Source of the DNA: Serinus canaria
Lineage: Eukaryota; Chordata; Aves; Passeriformes; Fringillidae
Length of the DNA stretch: 64,000 nucleotides
Direction of reading: 5' to 3'
Assembly: GCF_022539315.1 (NCBI RefSeq)
Contig: NC_066336.1
Span: 310,001-374,000 of the forward strand
In this document: piece by piece, positions 42,067-53,925 of the stretch
Position numbering within the stretch: position 1 is the stretch's first letter
Layout: each line of letters opens with the position of its first letter
Position numbers and translations under genes: made by a program
The notes under the pieces: generated by a model
Seen by the model: the letters and a program-made list of their open reading frames with translations, nothing else
Databases searched by the model: none
Told to the model about the DNA's origin: nothing

Positions 42067-42300
42067 GTGGAGATGTCCTGTGGAGATGTCCTGAGGAGAT
42101 GTCCTGTGGAGATGTCCTGTGGAGATGTCCTGAGGAGATGTCCTGTGGAGATATCCTGAGGAGATGTCCTGAGGAGATGTCCTGAGGAGATGTCCTGTGG
42201 AGATGTCCTGTGGAGATATCCTGTGGAGATGTCCTGAGGAGATGTCCTGAGGAGATGTCCTGAGGAGATGTCCTGAGGAGATGTCCTGAGGAGATGTCCT
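42067..42300. repeat. 13-bp minisatellite, 18 copies
   Basis: Unit ctgtggagatgtc with a common variant ctgaggagatgtc; 18 copies counted over 234 bp without visible indels. Two copies have atatc for atgtc. Confidence 0.97.
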
Positions 42301-42349
42301 CCTGTCCCGTCTCGGACTCATCAGCGTGTCCTGGTGAGCAACAGCTGGG

Positions 42350-42395
42350 AATGGAATGGAATGGGGTGGGATGGGATGGGATGGGATGGGATGGA
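42350..42395. repeat. GGAAT/GGGAT pentamer tract
   Basis: Three GGAAT units followed by about six GGGAT units. Five or more GGG runs with AT loops, so it can form a G-quadruplex on the plus strand. Confidence 0.9.
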
Positions 42396-43365
42396 ACCTC
42401 TGTCCCTGTTTTGCAGAGCCAGGAGAGCTTGGCATGGGCAGGGCTTGAGGCATTCAGGTCCTGCCTCTGCTCTGCCAGGCCTGGATGGATCAGAGCTGCT
42501 TTGCATGTCAATAACCAACCCAAATACGTGTCCAGTGCCCAACTCTTGGCTCTTGGCAGTTGCTTGCCAGCTCAACCCCTCTTTTGTGCTGTTATCTGCA
42601 GCACACATGCCCGGTAGAGCTGGTAATAATTTCCCTAAGCAAATGTCATGGTATTGTTGGAGGTGACCTGGATATTCTCATTCCATCCACAGGCTCTTTC
42701 CTTAATCCTGGCTGACAGACAGCACTGGAAGTGTTGGGGAGTTCAGCTCCAGCCCAGGGGACGTCCAGCAGCTACTACAGAGGTGCAGGTGGGAACCCCT
42801 GTCCCATCCCTCTCCACCTGCCCAGAGGGGCTGGTGTTCCCAGAGGATGCTCAGTTTTGTCCTGACTGCCCCCACTGTGGCCATCCTGCCCCTGGAGAGC
42901 CCCAAAACCTCTGCAGGACACAGGGAGTGTTGTCAGGAGGGTGCCCAGCCCTCACCCACCCTGGTACGGAGAGCCATGCCCAAGGCTGTCGAAGGAATGG
43001 TGGGCAGGGATTCCTCTTCCTCTCTTCCTTCAGGAGAAGCCAGACCCCTCCCAGGGTGGGGGTCCCACCTGGAGCTCCCTTCCCTGTCCCTCCAAGCAGC
43101 TCATGGCACTTGAGCCCTCTAATGTTTGGGCTTGTTCCTTTGGATGTGGCATTTTGGAAGCTGCCAAGGGGCAGGCCAGAGGCAGGGCTGAGGGAGGCTG
43201 CATTAAACCCTCCTGATTAACCTTGGCAGATTAATTCATTACAACGAAACCAAATTCAATTAATTCCAGCGGCCCTTTTATCACCTGGGATGTCCCTGCA
43301 AGGGCAAGAGCTGCCGTGGTTCAGGCTCATCCTCACCCCCGATCCTGCAGAGCCCTGCGGAGCTG
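42396..43365. other. Intergenic, no gene seen
   Basis: Unique sequence between two minisatellites. I see no exon, known repeat or RNA gene. Confidence 0.55.
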
Positions 43366-43370
43366 CCCAT

Positions 43371-44300
43371 GCCTGCCTGGATGGAACGGGACAAACCCAG
43401 CCCATGCCTGCCTGGATGGAACGGGACAAACCCAGCCCATGCCGGCCCGGATGGAACGGGACAAACCCAGCCCAGCCGGCCCCGGGGCTGGAACGGGACA
43501 AACCCAGCCCAGCCTGCCTGGATGGAACGGGACAGACCCAGCCCAGCCAACCCTGGGGCTGGAACGGGACAAACCCAGCCCATGCCTGCCTGGATGGAAC
43601 GGGACAAACCCAGCCCAGCCTGCCTGGATGGAACGGGACAAACCCAGCCCAGCTGGCCCTGGGATGGAACGGGACAAACCAGCCCATGCCTGCCTGGATG
43701 GAACGGGACAAACCCAGCCCAGCTGGCCCTGAGGCTGGAACGGGACAAACCCAGCCCAGCCTGCCCTGGGGCTGGAACGGGACAAACCCAGCCCAGCCTG
43801 CCTGGATGGAACGGGACAAACCCAGCCCAGCCTGCCCTGGGGCTGGAACGGGACAGACCCAGCCCAGCTGGCCTGGATGGAACGGGACAATCCAGCCCAG
43901 CTGCCCGGGGCTGGAACGGGACAAACCCAGCCCAGCCTGCCTGGCTGGAACGGGACAAACCCAGCCCAGCCTGCCCTGGGGCTGGAACGGGACAGACCCA
44001 GCCCAGCTGGCCCTGAGGCTGGAACGGGACAAACCCAGCCCAGCCTGCCCTGGGGCTGGAACGGGACAGACCCAGCCCAGCTGGCCCTGGGGCTGGAACG
44101 GGACAAACCCAGCCCAGCCTGCCTGGATGGAACGGGACAAACCCAGCCCAGCCTGGCCCTGGGGCTGGAACGGGACAGACCCAGCCCAGCTGGCCCTGAG
44201 GCTGGAACGGGACAAACCCAGCCCAGCCTGCCTGGATGGAACGGGACAAACCCAGCCCAGCTGGCCCTGGGGCTGGAACGGGACAGACCCTGCCCAGCTG
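43371..44300. repeat. Minisatellite of about 36 bp, 26 copies
   Basis: Twenty-six copies counted by the core 'ggaacgggacaaacccagcc'. Spacers alternate between 'cctgcctggat' and 'ctggccctggggct' types, so unit length varies around 35-38 bp. The variants are interspersed, a sign of gene conversion or unequal exchange. Long open frames on both strands are products of this composition. Confidence 0.97.
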
Positions 44301-44612
44301 TGCCCCATGCCTGTCCCTCTGTGCTGGGTTTGTTTTTGGGCACCAGCCTGGGCAGGGCTGGCTGGGTGGGCTGACCCCGTTCCCATGGGCAGCCCTGGGG
44401 CTCTGCATCCACAGGGGCACGGGGAGCAGAGCCTGCAGAGTTCCATGCAGGGATGTGCCCATCTCCCCAAACCCCCATCCTGTGGCACAGACCCTGCACT
44501 CTCCAGAGATTTTCCACCTCTCCAATGCTCCGAGTCCTGGAGGAGAATTTGTTTAAGCAGCTTTAACTGGGCTGTAATCTCTATGCTGCTCATGTCACCT
44601 CTAAATGTTCCA
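44301..44612. other. Intergenic, no gene seen
   Basis: Short unique stretch between the minisatellite and the duplicated block. Confidence 0.55.
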
Positions 44613-45892
44613 TCCAAAGGCTCAAAGGGAAGAATTTGTATTTTGAAATAAATATTTCCTCACGGTGTGCAAAATATCTAATCATGTATTTATCCTTAAG
44701 TACTTCCAAAAGTCAACATAATTATTCCAGTCCCATTAAGTTTAATTTGCAGTAAATTATGCATTTAGCTTTAAGTTGAGGTTGTTGGTTAGAGTCAAGA
44801 TAAAGCTCTTGCTATTTATAAAGCAGTATTTGAGCACGGATACAAACCACAAATGCTTGGACAAGAAAATCCTGCTCTGGAAGTTTGGGGAGAATTTCAA
44901 ATAGGGAGGTTAACAAAAATATCTGTAGAGTGTCTGATCACAGATGTGTGAGCACACTCAGTCAACTAAAATGAACTCCAAACCAGCTCCTGGAGGGCTG
45001 GGCTGCCAAAACAATTTTCCTCTAGCTAAAAAATTTGATTTTTTTTTCCCCAGGACATAGTTTGGAAAAACAAATTAATCCTTTAACTTTCTTCGGTGAG
45101 TCATGTCTTGGGTTCACAGGACAGGGAAGGTGTTCCTGCTGGGAGAGGTGGAACAGCTTTAACCTGTGATTTACCCGTGGTTGTAGGTGTCTCTGCAGAT
45201 TAACAGCAGCAGAGCCCTGAAATGTAGAAACTTTTCCAGAATCATTTCACAGCACATTTCACACCTTGATTTGGTTTGGGTTTGGTTTGTACTTTTTTTC
45301 CCTTCTTTTTTATTTTATTTGAACTTTTTTAAAGGAGGACATATTTTGCCCTGTCAGAATTTTCTCCTGACTTGCCACTAGAGACCAAACTCTTCTGGGC
45401 ATCTCTTCAAGCACCCTTCCTGAGCCAGCCTCTGGGTCCTGCCTCTGCAGCTGTCATGGGGATCTCCTGCCCAAGCTCCAGAGATGCTGCCTGAGCCCAG
45501 AGCAAATGGGGACTCTGGGAATGTGCAGGGTCATGGGCCCTTCCAGGGATGTGGTTTAGGGGTGGATTTGGCAGTGCCAGGTTCATGGTTGGACTCAATG
45601 ATCTTAGAATCCTAAATCATGGAATGGTTTGGTTGGAAGGACCGTAAAGCCCAGTGCCACCCCTGCCATGGCAGGGAACACCTCCCACTGTGCCAGGTGC
45701 TCCCAGCCCCATCGTCCAGCCTGGCCCTGGGCACTGCCAGGGGTGCAGGGGCAGCCCCAGCTGCTCTGGGCACCTGTTCTCCCTTTCCTTACAGGTCTTT
45801 TCCAGCCTGAGTGACGCTGTGGTTCCATGGCTGAGGTTCCCAGCTCCCAGGGCTGTTTGCAGGCACAGCCCAGCCCCTGCCCAGGGGGCTGC
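44613..45892. repeat. 1.28-kb tandem segmental duplication, copy 1
   Basis: Starts 'tccaaaggctcaaaggg' and ends '...agggggctgc'. It contains an AT-rich unique part and an antisense CR1 piece (45598-45800). Copy 2 follows head to tail at a 1,280-base shift. Confidence 0.93.
45598..45800 (-). mobile_element. CR1 LINE fragment inside duplication copy 1
   Basis: 'tggtttggttggaaggaccg', 'cctcccactgtgccaggtgc' and 'gccctgggcactgccagggg'. Antisense CR1 end. A short sense-like tail ('ggttggactcaatgatctt') lies just before it at about 45588. Confidence 0.85.
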
Positions 45893-47180
45893 TCCAAAGG
45901 CTCAAAGGGAAGAATTTGTATTTTGAAATAAATATTTCCTCACGGTGTGCAAAATATCTAATCATGTATTTATCCTTAAGTACTTCCAAAAGTCAACATA
46001 ATTATTCCAGTCCCATTAAGTTTAATTTGCAGTAAATTATGCATTTAGCTTTAAGTTGAGGTTGTTGGTTAGAGTCAAGATAAAGCTCTTGCTATTTATA
46101 AAGCAGTATTTGAGCACGGATACAAACCACAAATGCTTGGACAAGAAAATCCTGCTCTGGAAGTTTGGGGAGAATTTCAAATAGGGAGGTTAACAAAAAT
46201 ATCTGTAGAGTGTCTGATCACAGATGTGTGAGCACACTCAGTCAACTAAAATGAACTCCAAACCAGCTCCTGGAGGGCTGGGCTGCCAAAACAATTTTCC
46301 TCTAGCTAAAAAATTTGATTTTTTTTTTCCCTAGGACATAGTTTGGAAAAACAAATTAATCCTTTAACTTTCTTCGGTGAGTCATGTCTTTGGGTTCACA
46401 GGACAGGGAAGGTGTTCCTGCTGGGAGAGGTGGAACAGCTTTAACCTGTGATTTACCCGTGGTTGTAGGTGTCTCTGCAGATTAACAGCAGCAGAGCCCT
46501 GAAATGTAGAAACTTTTCCAGAATCATTTCACAGCACATTTCACACCTTGATTTGGTTTGGGTTTGGTTTGTACTTTTTTTTCCCTTCTTTTTTATTTTA
46601 TTTGAACTTTTTTAAAGGAGGACATATTTTGCCCTGTCAGAATTTTCTCCTGACTTGCCACTAGAGACCAAACTCTTCTGGGCATCTCTTCAAGCACCCT
46701 TCCTGAGCCAGCCTCTGGGTCCTGCCTCTGCAGCTGTCATGGGGATCTCCTGCCCAAGCTCCAGAGATGCTGCCTGAGCCCAGAGCAAATGGGGACTCTG
46801 GGAATGTGCAGGGTCATGGGCCCTTCCAGGGATGTGGTTCAGGGGTGGATTTGGCAGTGCCAGGTTCATGGTTGGACTCAATGATCTTAGAATCCTAAAT
46901 CATGGAATGGTTTGGTTGGAAGGACCGTAAAGCCCAGTGCCACCCCTGCCATGGCAGGGACACCTCCCACTGTGCCAGGTGCTCCCAGCCCCATCGTCCA
47001 GCCTGGCCCTGGGCACTGCCAGGGGTGCAGGGGCAGCCCCAGCTGCTCTGGGCACCTGTTCTCCCTTTCCTTACAGGTCTTTTCCAGCCTGAGTGACGCT
47101 GTGGTTCCATGGCTGAGGTTCCCAGCTCCCCAGGGCTGTTTGCAGGCACAGCCCAGCCCCTGCCCCAGGGGGCTGCAGGG
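45893..47180. repeat. 1.28-kb tandem segmental duplication, copy 2
   Basis: Nearly identical to copy 1. The differences I could see are one-base changes in T or C runs (at about 46320, 46390, 46577, 47131, 47164), a few substitutions (for example tggtttagg to tggttcagg) and one missing A in 'gggaacacc'. Confidence 0.93.
46881..47083 (-). mobile_element. CR1 LINE fragment inside duplication copy 2
   Basis: The duplicated partner of the CR1 piece at 45598-45800, with the same breakpoints. It was therefore copied with the block, not inserted independently. Confidence 0.85.
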
Positions 47181-49689
47181 AACCAGGGCCAGGAGGAGGC
47201 TGGGAAGCCAAGAGGAAATGCTGCACCCAAGGCCATGAAACATCCAGGAGTTCCACAGCGAGGGGCTGCAGTGATCTCCAGACTGGGGCAAGGCCAAGGT
47301 ATGAACTTCTCACCAAATCATGCTCCCCGTTTTGCTTTCTCTTTCCTGGGAACTCTCAGAGGCCGTTAAAGGAAGCAGGAGATGTTTGCAAGGTTAAGAG
47401 ACTCGGTGTCTCAGCTCACCAGAAGGTCTGCAGTAATTTACAGCTGCAGGCAGCCAGTGCTCTTCATGGGGGGAAGGGAAATGCAATTTAAGAAAACACA
47501 AATAAATAAGAAGCCGCAGCAGCCAACACTCTCTGATTTAATCCCAGCCCACGAGAAAGATTTATTCTGTTATCTGACAGTTTGATCACTCCAGGAATCC
47601 CATAGGTCAGCCCATATCTACTGTTATTATCTCTGGGCTGTTTCCACCAGGATGCACAGGGAAGATTTGTTAAAGAAATGAAGCGAGAAGGGCATTGAGA
47701 GGAGTGTGATGGATGGACCCCCAGGGACCCCTGTCCTGGAGGGAGCTCCAGATGTGCTCCATGGCCTGGGTGGGCTGGGGATGGACGGGACCCCCTGGGC
47801 TCCCTCAGAACTTCAGAGCCAGAGATCCCAGTTGGTCATCCCAGAGGTTGCTGTGTGGAGTTGCTCTGGGAGGAATTGGAGGATCTTTCCATTGGGAAAA
47901 GCCTTGTGGGACACCAGTGCCAAGGGCCTGGAATTCCTGGGAGCCATGCAGGTGCTGGCAGGAGGGTTTGCTGCTCTCAATGTCCCTTGCCTTGATGCCA
48001 GAAAAGGCTCAGTGGGAAGAATCCCTTTAAAACCCCAGGGAATAAAATGTGCAGGCTGGAAGCTTGGGGGGCACCTGCCCCCTGATTCCCACCCTGTGGC
48101 TCTCCCTTTCACCCTTCCCAAACCCTCTGTCCCTTCTCTTCCACCTGTCTGGGAGGAGCCACCAAAAACACCCTCTGTGGCACTTCTTTGCCCATTTGGA
48201 TTCTTTTCTGCAAATTAACCCTTCCTCAGCTCTTCCCCCCTTCTTCCCTCACTAATAATTTCCCACGGCAGCATGTGCCTTTTGCTGTCTTGGCTGCCTG
48301 GGAATGGCACCAAAAAGCCACGGGAAGCTCTCCCACGCAGTCAGGCACGTAGCCACAGAGACATATGCAGGGGGAATTGCAGTCTGTTCCTGCAGACAGC
48401 CAGAGTGCAGAGACACTAACACACACAAATAAACAGGTTCACACCCCCCGTGCACCTGAAACGCGTCCACACAGGCAGATGCTCTAGTGGGCCTGGCTGG
48501 AATCACTCAGAGTCACAACAATGTAGGTGGAAGTACAGAATTCCCCCTTCCCTGCTCCCACAGCAAGAGAAAATGCAAGGCTGGGACAAAAATACCTGGA
48601 ATTCCCTGCATTGGCTGCCCTGGTGCCAGACCATTTGGCAAAGGTCCCTCTTGGTTTGAGTTTCTCTGGCTGAAATAAAATCTTGCCAAGCTCCAGAAGC
48701 TGAGGTTGTTTGCAAACCTGTCCTTGCCCAATTTCGTGCCTTTCACAGGCTTTTTCATTTGGAGAAAGACTGGCCTAAGGCTGCACAAGGTGGGCAGGAA
48801 ACTGCTGGCCCAGGAGAAGGTGTGGGATGGGTAGATGGAAGCCTAATTAGTGGAGTTGCTTTAATTGAGCACAGGAAGGGGTTGGAGATTGCATTTTTGG
48901 TGGGGAAATGTTGTTTTCCTTTTGATCCAAGGTTTCTCCAGCATTACCTAAATCCTGCTGATAGCCTGGCTGAGCTCTGGGCCTTATGCCAAGAGGGAAG
49001 GTGTTTGACTTGGCTCCAAAAGGAGAGATTTTGCATGGAAAAGCGAGCCAGGGTCTTTCCCTTGGGATGATACCCAGGGGTGGGAGCAGAGGGGTTTGGC
49101 CACTGCTCACCTGGGAGCTGGGCTTTGCTTCAGCTGTGGGTGCTGTGGGACCCCAAAATGCCAAGGTTTCATAGGGAAAAGAGAAAATATTCTGAATGTG
49201 CCTACGAAGGATGGAGCAAGGCTCGGAAAGATCAGGCCGGTGCTTTTAATTTTTATTTTTTCATTCTGTAATTCTAAACGTGTCCCCTGAGGAGCTCCCA
49301 GAGCTCTGTGTTGACATTGGCTCTTGGGGCGAGAGAGATGTTTGGGTCAGACCTCAAAGCATTTTTTAATCAAAATAAAAAGTAGCATCAAAAGGGGAAT
49401 AACACAACCCTGTGAGTGTTGAAACCTGATGTTTCCTGGTGCTTTCCCCACCTCACAAACCCAAACAGGTTTTGCAGAACATGGAGTGCATTTCCAAGGC
49501 AGCTCTGTGGGCTGACCGCAATGCCTGTGCACAGATCCTTCCTGAGCCCAGCGTTTCCCACCCTGTGCCAGGGCTGGGCTGCTCCTGCCGCAGCTCAGGG
49601 AGGGGCTGGAGCCACCCTCAGGGGGAGCTGGCACAGCTGGGGCTGCAGAAATCGCTGAGGAGGGCAGGGCTTGGCTTGGCACTGCTGGC
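47181..49689. other. Intergenic, no gene seen
   Basis: Unique sequence. The longest frame here (47706-48218, plus) has no recognisable domain and no splice or start context that I would trust. Confidence 0.55.
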
Positions 49690-49737
49690 TTCATGGTTGG
49701 ACTTGATGACATTAAAGACCTTTCCTGCCAAAATCCT
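49690..49737 (+). mobile_element. CR1 3'-tail remnant
   Basis: 'ggttggacttgatgacatta' followed by 'aagacctttcctgcc' resembles the sense CR1 3' end. Very short, so uncertain. Confidence 0.4.
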
Positions 49738-49844
49738 TCCGTGCTCCTCCCCCCTGGGCTGGAGAAGCCGTGCTGGCTCTGCCTCACCTCCTTCTTGTTT
49801 GCACCCAGGGGTGCTGGCTGTGCCAAGCTCTGCTGCAACTGCCC

Positions 49845-50060
49845 TGCCTCTGGCTCTGCTTCTGCCTCTGCCTCTGGCTCTGGCTCTGCCTCTGCTTCTG
49901 CCTCTGCCTCTGGCTCTGCCTCTGCCTCTGGCTCTGCCTCTGCTTCTGCCTCTGGCTCTGGCTCTGCTCTGCCTCTGCCTCTGGCTCTGCTCTGCTCTGC
50001 CTCTGCTTCTGCTTCTGGCTCTGCCTCTGCCTCTGGCTGTGGCTCTGGCTGTGGCTGTGG
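49845..50060. repeat. CTCTGC/CTCTGG hexamer tract
   Basis: About 215 bp of alternating ctctgc, ctctgg and cttctg units. It is open in all forward frames, giving Leu/Cys, Ser/Ala/Gly or Pro/Leu/Ala strings, and the complement is Arg/Gln-rich. No gene implied. Confidence 0.95.
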
Positions 50061-50172
50061 CAGGGTAGGGGCAGGGCAGGGCAGGGGCAGGGCAGGGGCA
50101 GGGCTGGGGCAGGGCAGGGGCAGGGCTGGGGCAGGGCAGGGCAGGGATGGGCAGGGCAGGGCTGGGGCAGGG
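50061..50172. repeat. GGGCA/GGGGCA tract with strong G-quadruplex potential
   Basis: About twenty GGG or GGGG runs separated by mostly two-base CA or CT loops on the plus strand, directly joined to the CTCTGC tract. Confidence 0.93.
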
Positions 50173-52642
50173 CTTTGTGTGCTGGCATCGGAACTGAGGC
50201 ACGGGGGCCATGACAGAAGGGCTTAATGAGGGTTTGAAAGAAACATCTTGTAAACTTTAGAGCAAAGGAGCTGCAGTTTGATTTGAACATGTTTGCTTGG
50301 CAGGGGCTGCCTGGGCCCCTGCTGCTGCTGCTGCTTTTACTGGTGCTAATTAGGCAGATTTCCATCCTGCCAGTCACAGGCAAGTGGCTCCTCTGGTGAG
50401 TCCAAGCAGGGCCAGCATCCCCCAGCCAGTGCTGGAGGGGTTACTGCATTCCCTGCCAGCCCTGGCTGGAGATGGCTCACGGCCTGGGGACAGCTCAGAT
50501 GGCAGCTGGGCCTCCTGGGATGGTGACACAGGAATCCTGGCTGGGTGCCTGCCAGGAGAAAGCGCTGAGGGTGCTGATGGACGATGCTGCCAAACCCCTG
50601 GGACCACCCCCCAGGCAGCCAGAGGACCCTGCCTTGCCCAGAGCCCCCAGGCTGTGGGGTGCTGGCAGCTCTTGGAGCTCCACCTCTTGCTGCTCAGTCG
50701 GATGTGGTTGGACTCATGTAAACCAGGCATTTAGGGAGCTCCTCGCACGTGTGAGCAGGAACTCAGAGTAAATCTGGAATTACTGGCTTTTCCCAGTAAG
50801 GCAGGGAAGATGAAGGCTGCAGGAGAGTGACTGCTGGCTTTTGGGCACAGCTTTTGCTCCTCAGGCTGAGCTCCCATTTGCAGGCAGTGTTTTTCCAGTC
50901 TCAGCAGCTGCTTCATTCCCTCCTGGATCCCTTGCCCGCTCAGCTGTCACAGCTCCCATCCCGTCACGTTTGGGGACAGTCGGGCTGGGTGGGAGCTGCT
51001 CCCTGGGCTGCAGCTCGCTCTCAGCTCCTTCAGAAACGCCCTTTGCAGCGGGAAGGATGCCCCAGAGGGGAGCACAAAGAGCTTGAGCCTGCCTGGCCTC
51101 GAGGGCTGGTTCCTGCATGGTCTGGGGGAGCCCCGAGCCCGGCACAGTCCCATCGCCCTCCCAGAGAACCGCAGGGCAGCTCCTCTGCCTGGCAGCTCTC
51201 TTCCCACTGAGAGCACTTAATTACCTTTAATTACCCCTGACTTGTCTTTAAGTGTGCCCCAATAACGCGTCCTGATTAGGGAAAGAGCAGCCTATTCTGC
51301 CATGGCTGCACCACCCTGAACTTTCCTTCCCTGGGTTCAGTTTTCAGGCGGAATTGGGTGGGTGTGTGTCTGTGCTGGCAGCCCGTGGTCACTGGGAGCA
51401 TCCCTGAGTGCAGGCACAGCTTCAGCAGCTTGGGGGCTGCTACTCCAGAGACTGGGGAGGAGATGGAGATGGATTATCCAACGTTCTGCAGCCGGCTGGG
51501 ACAGCTGTCATGGGACCTGTCACTCCTGAGCTCCATCCTGCCCAGACCCCCTCTGGATCCTTCTGCCCTCTCTGTCACTCCTCTGGTTTTTCTCTCTGTA
51601 CATTGATATAACGGGGTGAAATTAAACTGCATCTGGAAGGAAAAAAAATCCTATTGGCAAAATCTGGGACCACGGAATAATCTTCCAGGGGAAATGGTGG
51701 GAGCTTTATTACTTCAGTCATTTACAGCTGGGCTGGGCAGAAACACTAGGAAAGAAAATACTGGGGGAAATGCTGTAGATGCAGAGTGCCTGGGGATAAG
51801 AGGGCTCTTGTTATCAGGGAGATGTCTGACCTTGTGTATCCTGGGATGCCAGGGCATGCTCAGAGCTGGGAAATCCACTGTTAACAACGAGGGGCTGGTC
51901 TGTGCTAAGGAGGTGAGATTTCTCATACCCCCACAGTGTTTAAAGGAATCCCAGCTGCCTGGGTCTGCCAGCTCACCTGTGGGCTGCCCGGCCCGGTATC
52001 CAGCCTTTATTTTTATGGAAAATGCACAGTTAGGAATTGAAGGCTGATTTTAGCTGCTGACATTTATTGCTGATATAAAATACGATCTCTCCTCCCCTCG
52101 AGCCGTGCAAACACAGCTCCTGCAGGGCTCCCTTCGGGGGGCTGGGCTGGCAGAGCTGGATGTGGCAGGGCTGGACCCTTTAGTTCTGTGCTGCTGTTAG
52201 GGGAGATCAGAGAGGAGTTCTTGCTCCCAGAGCTACTCCAGTGCTGGCCACTTCCATCCCGCAGGAATGAATCCCTCCTGCAAGCTCAGGGCTGGCACAG
52301 GGGCTGCTCCCTCCCCAAATGCTTTGGGATTTTCCATGCACAGGCAGTCACAGGCAAACAAACCCTCACAGCTCCTCAGCAGAGCCCTCCTCTTGGTTTG
52401 GTTGGCTCAAGGCAGCACAGGAGGGATTCAGGCCACCTGAGGAATCTCCTGCTGGATCCTGCAGGAAATATGATTACACTGTGAAAAGGTATTGGCTGGG
52501 GAGTCTTTCCCAGGAGCTTTGGTGAGATGGCCAAAGGAGGGCAAACATCTCCTTCAGCCTCTCCTTTTGATTTTTTTGGGTGATTCTGTACAGGGCAGCC
52601 CCAAGCAGCCCCATTTCCCTCCAGATTCTCCGTGCAGAGGGC
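50173..52642. other. Intergenic, no gene seen
   Basis: Unique sequence with short overlapping frames only. Confidence 0.55.
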
Positions 52643-52710
52643 AGGGACTGGGACTGGGACTGGGACGGGGACTGGGACTGGGACTGGGGACTGGGACTGG
52701 GACTGGGACT
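52643..52710. repeat. GGGACT hexamer repeat
   Basis: About eleven gggact units with two ggggact variants. Regular GGG runs with three-base ACT loops are a strong G-quadruplex motif on the plus strand. Confidence 0.95.
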
Positions 52711-53552
52711 GACTCCTCTCTGCTCCTCCCAGAGCGGCTGGAAAGGCAACGGATGCTCTTGAGTGGAGGAAACCAGAGAAAATAATTGGAAATATTCCTG
52801 TGCCACAAATGTTTTATTTTGAGGAGCAGCAATAACCTGGCAGCCCCAAATGAAATATTGAATTTTAAGAGAGATGAAACACGTACAAATGAAAAATGTC
52901 TCTGATCATAAAGAAAGCATTTGCTAAAATTAAAATGGAATGCATTACTGTACAGGCTGGAGACAGAAATGTCAGCAGAGCTGTGGAAGGGGAGGCTGAC
53001 TCCTTAAGTGACCAGATGCAGCTATTGTTTTCTTTCCACTAATGTCAGTGGCAGTATTAGAGAAAAACAAAAAAACCATATCAAATTGTCTGACAACAGT
53101 TTAGAAGTGAATTAATTCCAGTCCTTGCAGAGATCTCCTTAACTTCTGTCTCCGCAGGAATGGAGATGGAACACACTCCCATCCACAGAAAAAAGAGGTG
53201 GGCAAAGAGGAATTAATTTTGCTGAGCAGAAATAATGTAGACAATGCCACAATAATCATTGAAAGGACAAGTGAGATTGGTCTGGCCCTTGCAGCAATCA
53301 ATAGGGCTCATTAGCCAGTTGAACTGGCATTTGATGGGAATGGCTCAGGATTGCACTGGATACATCTGTGTTTCACAGCACCAGGCACAGCCAGGGCTGT
53401 ACTGACATCAGGGCACCGTGTCTGCAGGGAGTTTGGCAGGTTTGTGCTCAGGGAAGAGTCTCCTGGCTGCTCCTGGGGTAGATGGAGGGGCAAAGGAACG
53501 GCTGGGGGAAGCAGCAGAGCTTGCAGCATCTCCTTATTACAGACAGGGATGA
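52711..53552. other. Intergenic, no gene seen
   Basis: AT-richer unique sequence. No repeat family or exon recognised. Confidence 0.55.
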
Positions 53553-53699
53553 ACAGCTCAGGAAGGGCTTTCCCAGCTCAGGAAGTGTTTTCCCAGCTCA
53601 GGAAGGTCTTTCCCAGCTCAGGAAGGGCTTTCCCAGCTCAGGAAGGGCTTTCCCAGCTCAGGAGGGGCTTTCCCAGCTCAGGAAGGGCTTTCCCAGCTT
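53553..53699. repeat. 20-bp minisatellite, 7 copies
   Basis: Seven copies of cagctcaggaagggctttcc with few substitutions (gtgttt, gtcttt and gagggg variants). Confidence 0.96.
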
Positions 53700-53868
53700 C
53701 CCAGGAGCCAGGTGTAATAAAGCCCTGGCTGGGCCTCCCCCCTGCACTTTCCGTCGGTCACGAGGGAGTTAATTCCCATTTACCTGAAGCAGGAAAGAAC
53801 ACAGAGGTAAAAAAATCTTAGTGATTTCAGTTGATTAAGCCAAAGCCTACTGGGTCTGCTCTTTTCAG

Positions 53869-53870
53869 AT

Positions 53871-53917
<47 letters not shown>

Positions 53918-53925
53918 TCTATTTT
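53869..53925. repeat. (ATTT)n microsatellite
   Basis: About thirteen ATTT units, ending in an ATCT variant. Likely length-polymorphic. Confidence 0.97.

Noticed and set aside
41666..42523. 285-codon minus-strand frame with SSGHLLRTSPQDI repeats
   Set aside because: Covers the 18-copy 13-bp minisatellite; flanks lack any domain.
43256..44651. Long open frames of 390-453 codons on both strands over the 36-bp minisatellite
   Set aside because: The protein is only the translated repeat unit, and frames are open on both strands, as expected for a stop-free array.
47706..48218. 170-codon frame after the tandem duplication
   Set aside because: No homology recognised and low-complexity Pro-rich end; no start or splice evidence.
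49439..50383. Leu-rich, Ser/Ala-rich and Arg/Gln-rich frames of about 150-210 codons
   Set aside because: They arise from the CTCTGC and GGGCAG tracts; no ordinary protein sequence on either side.
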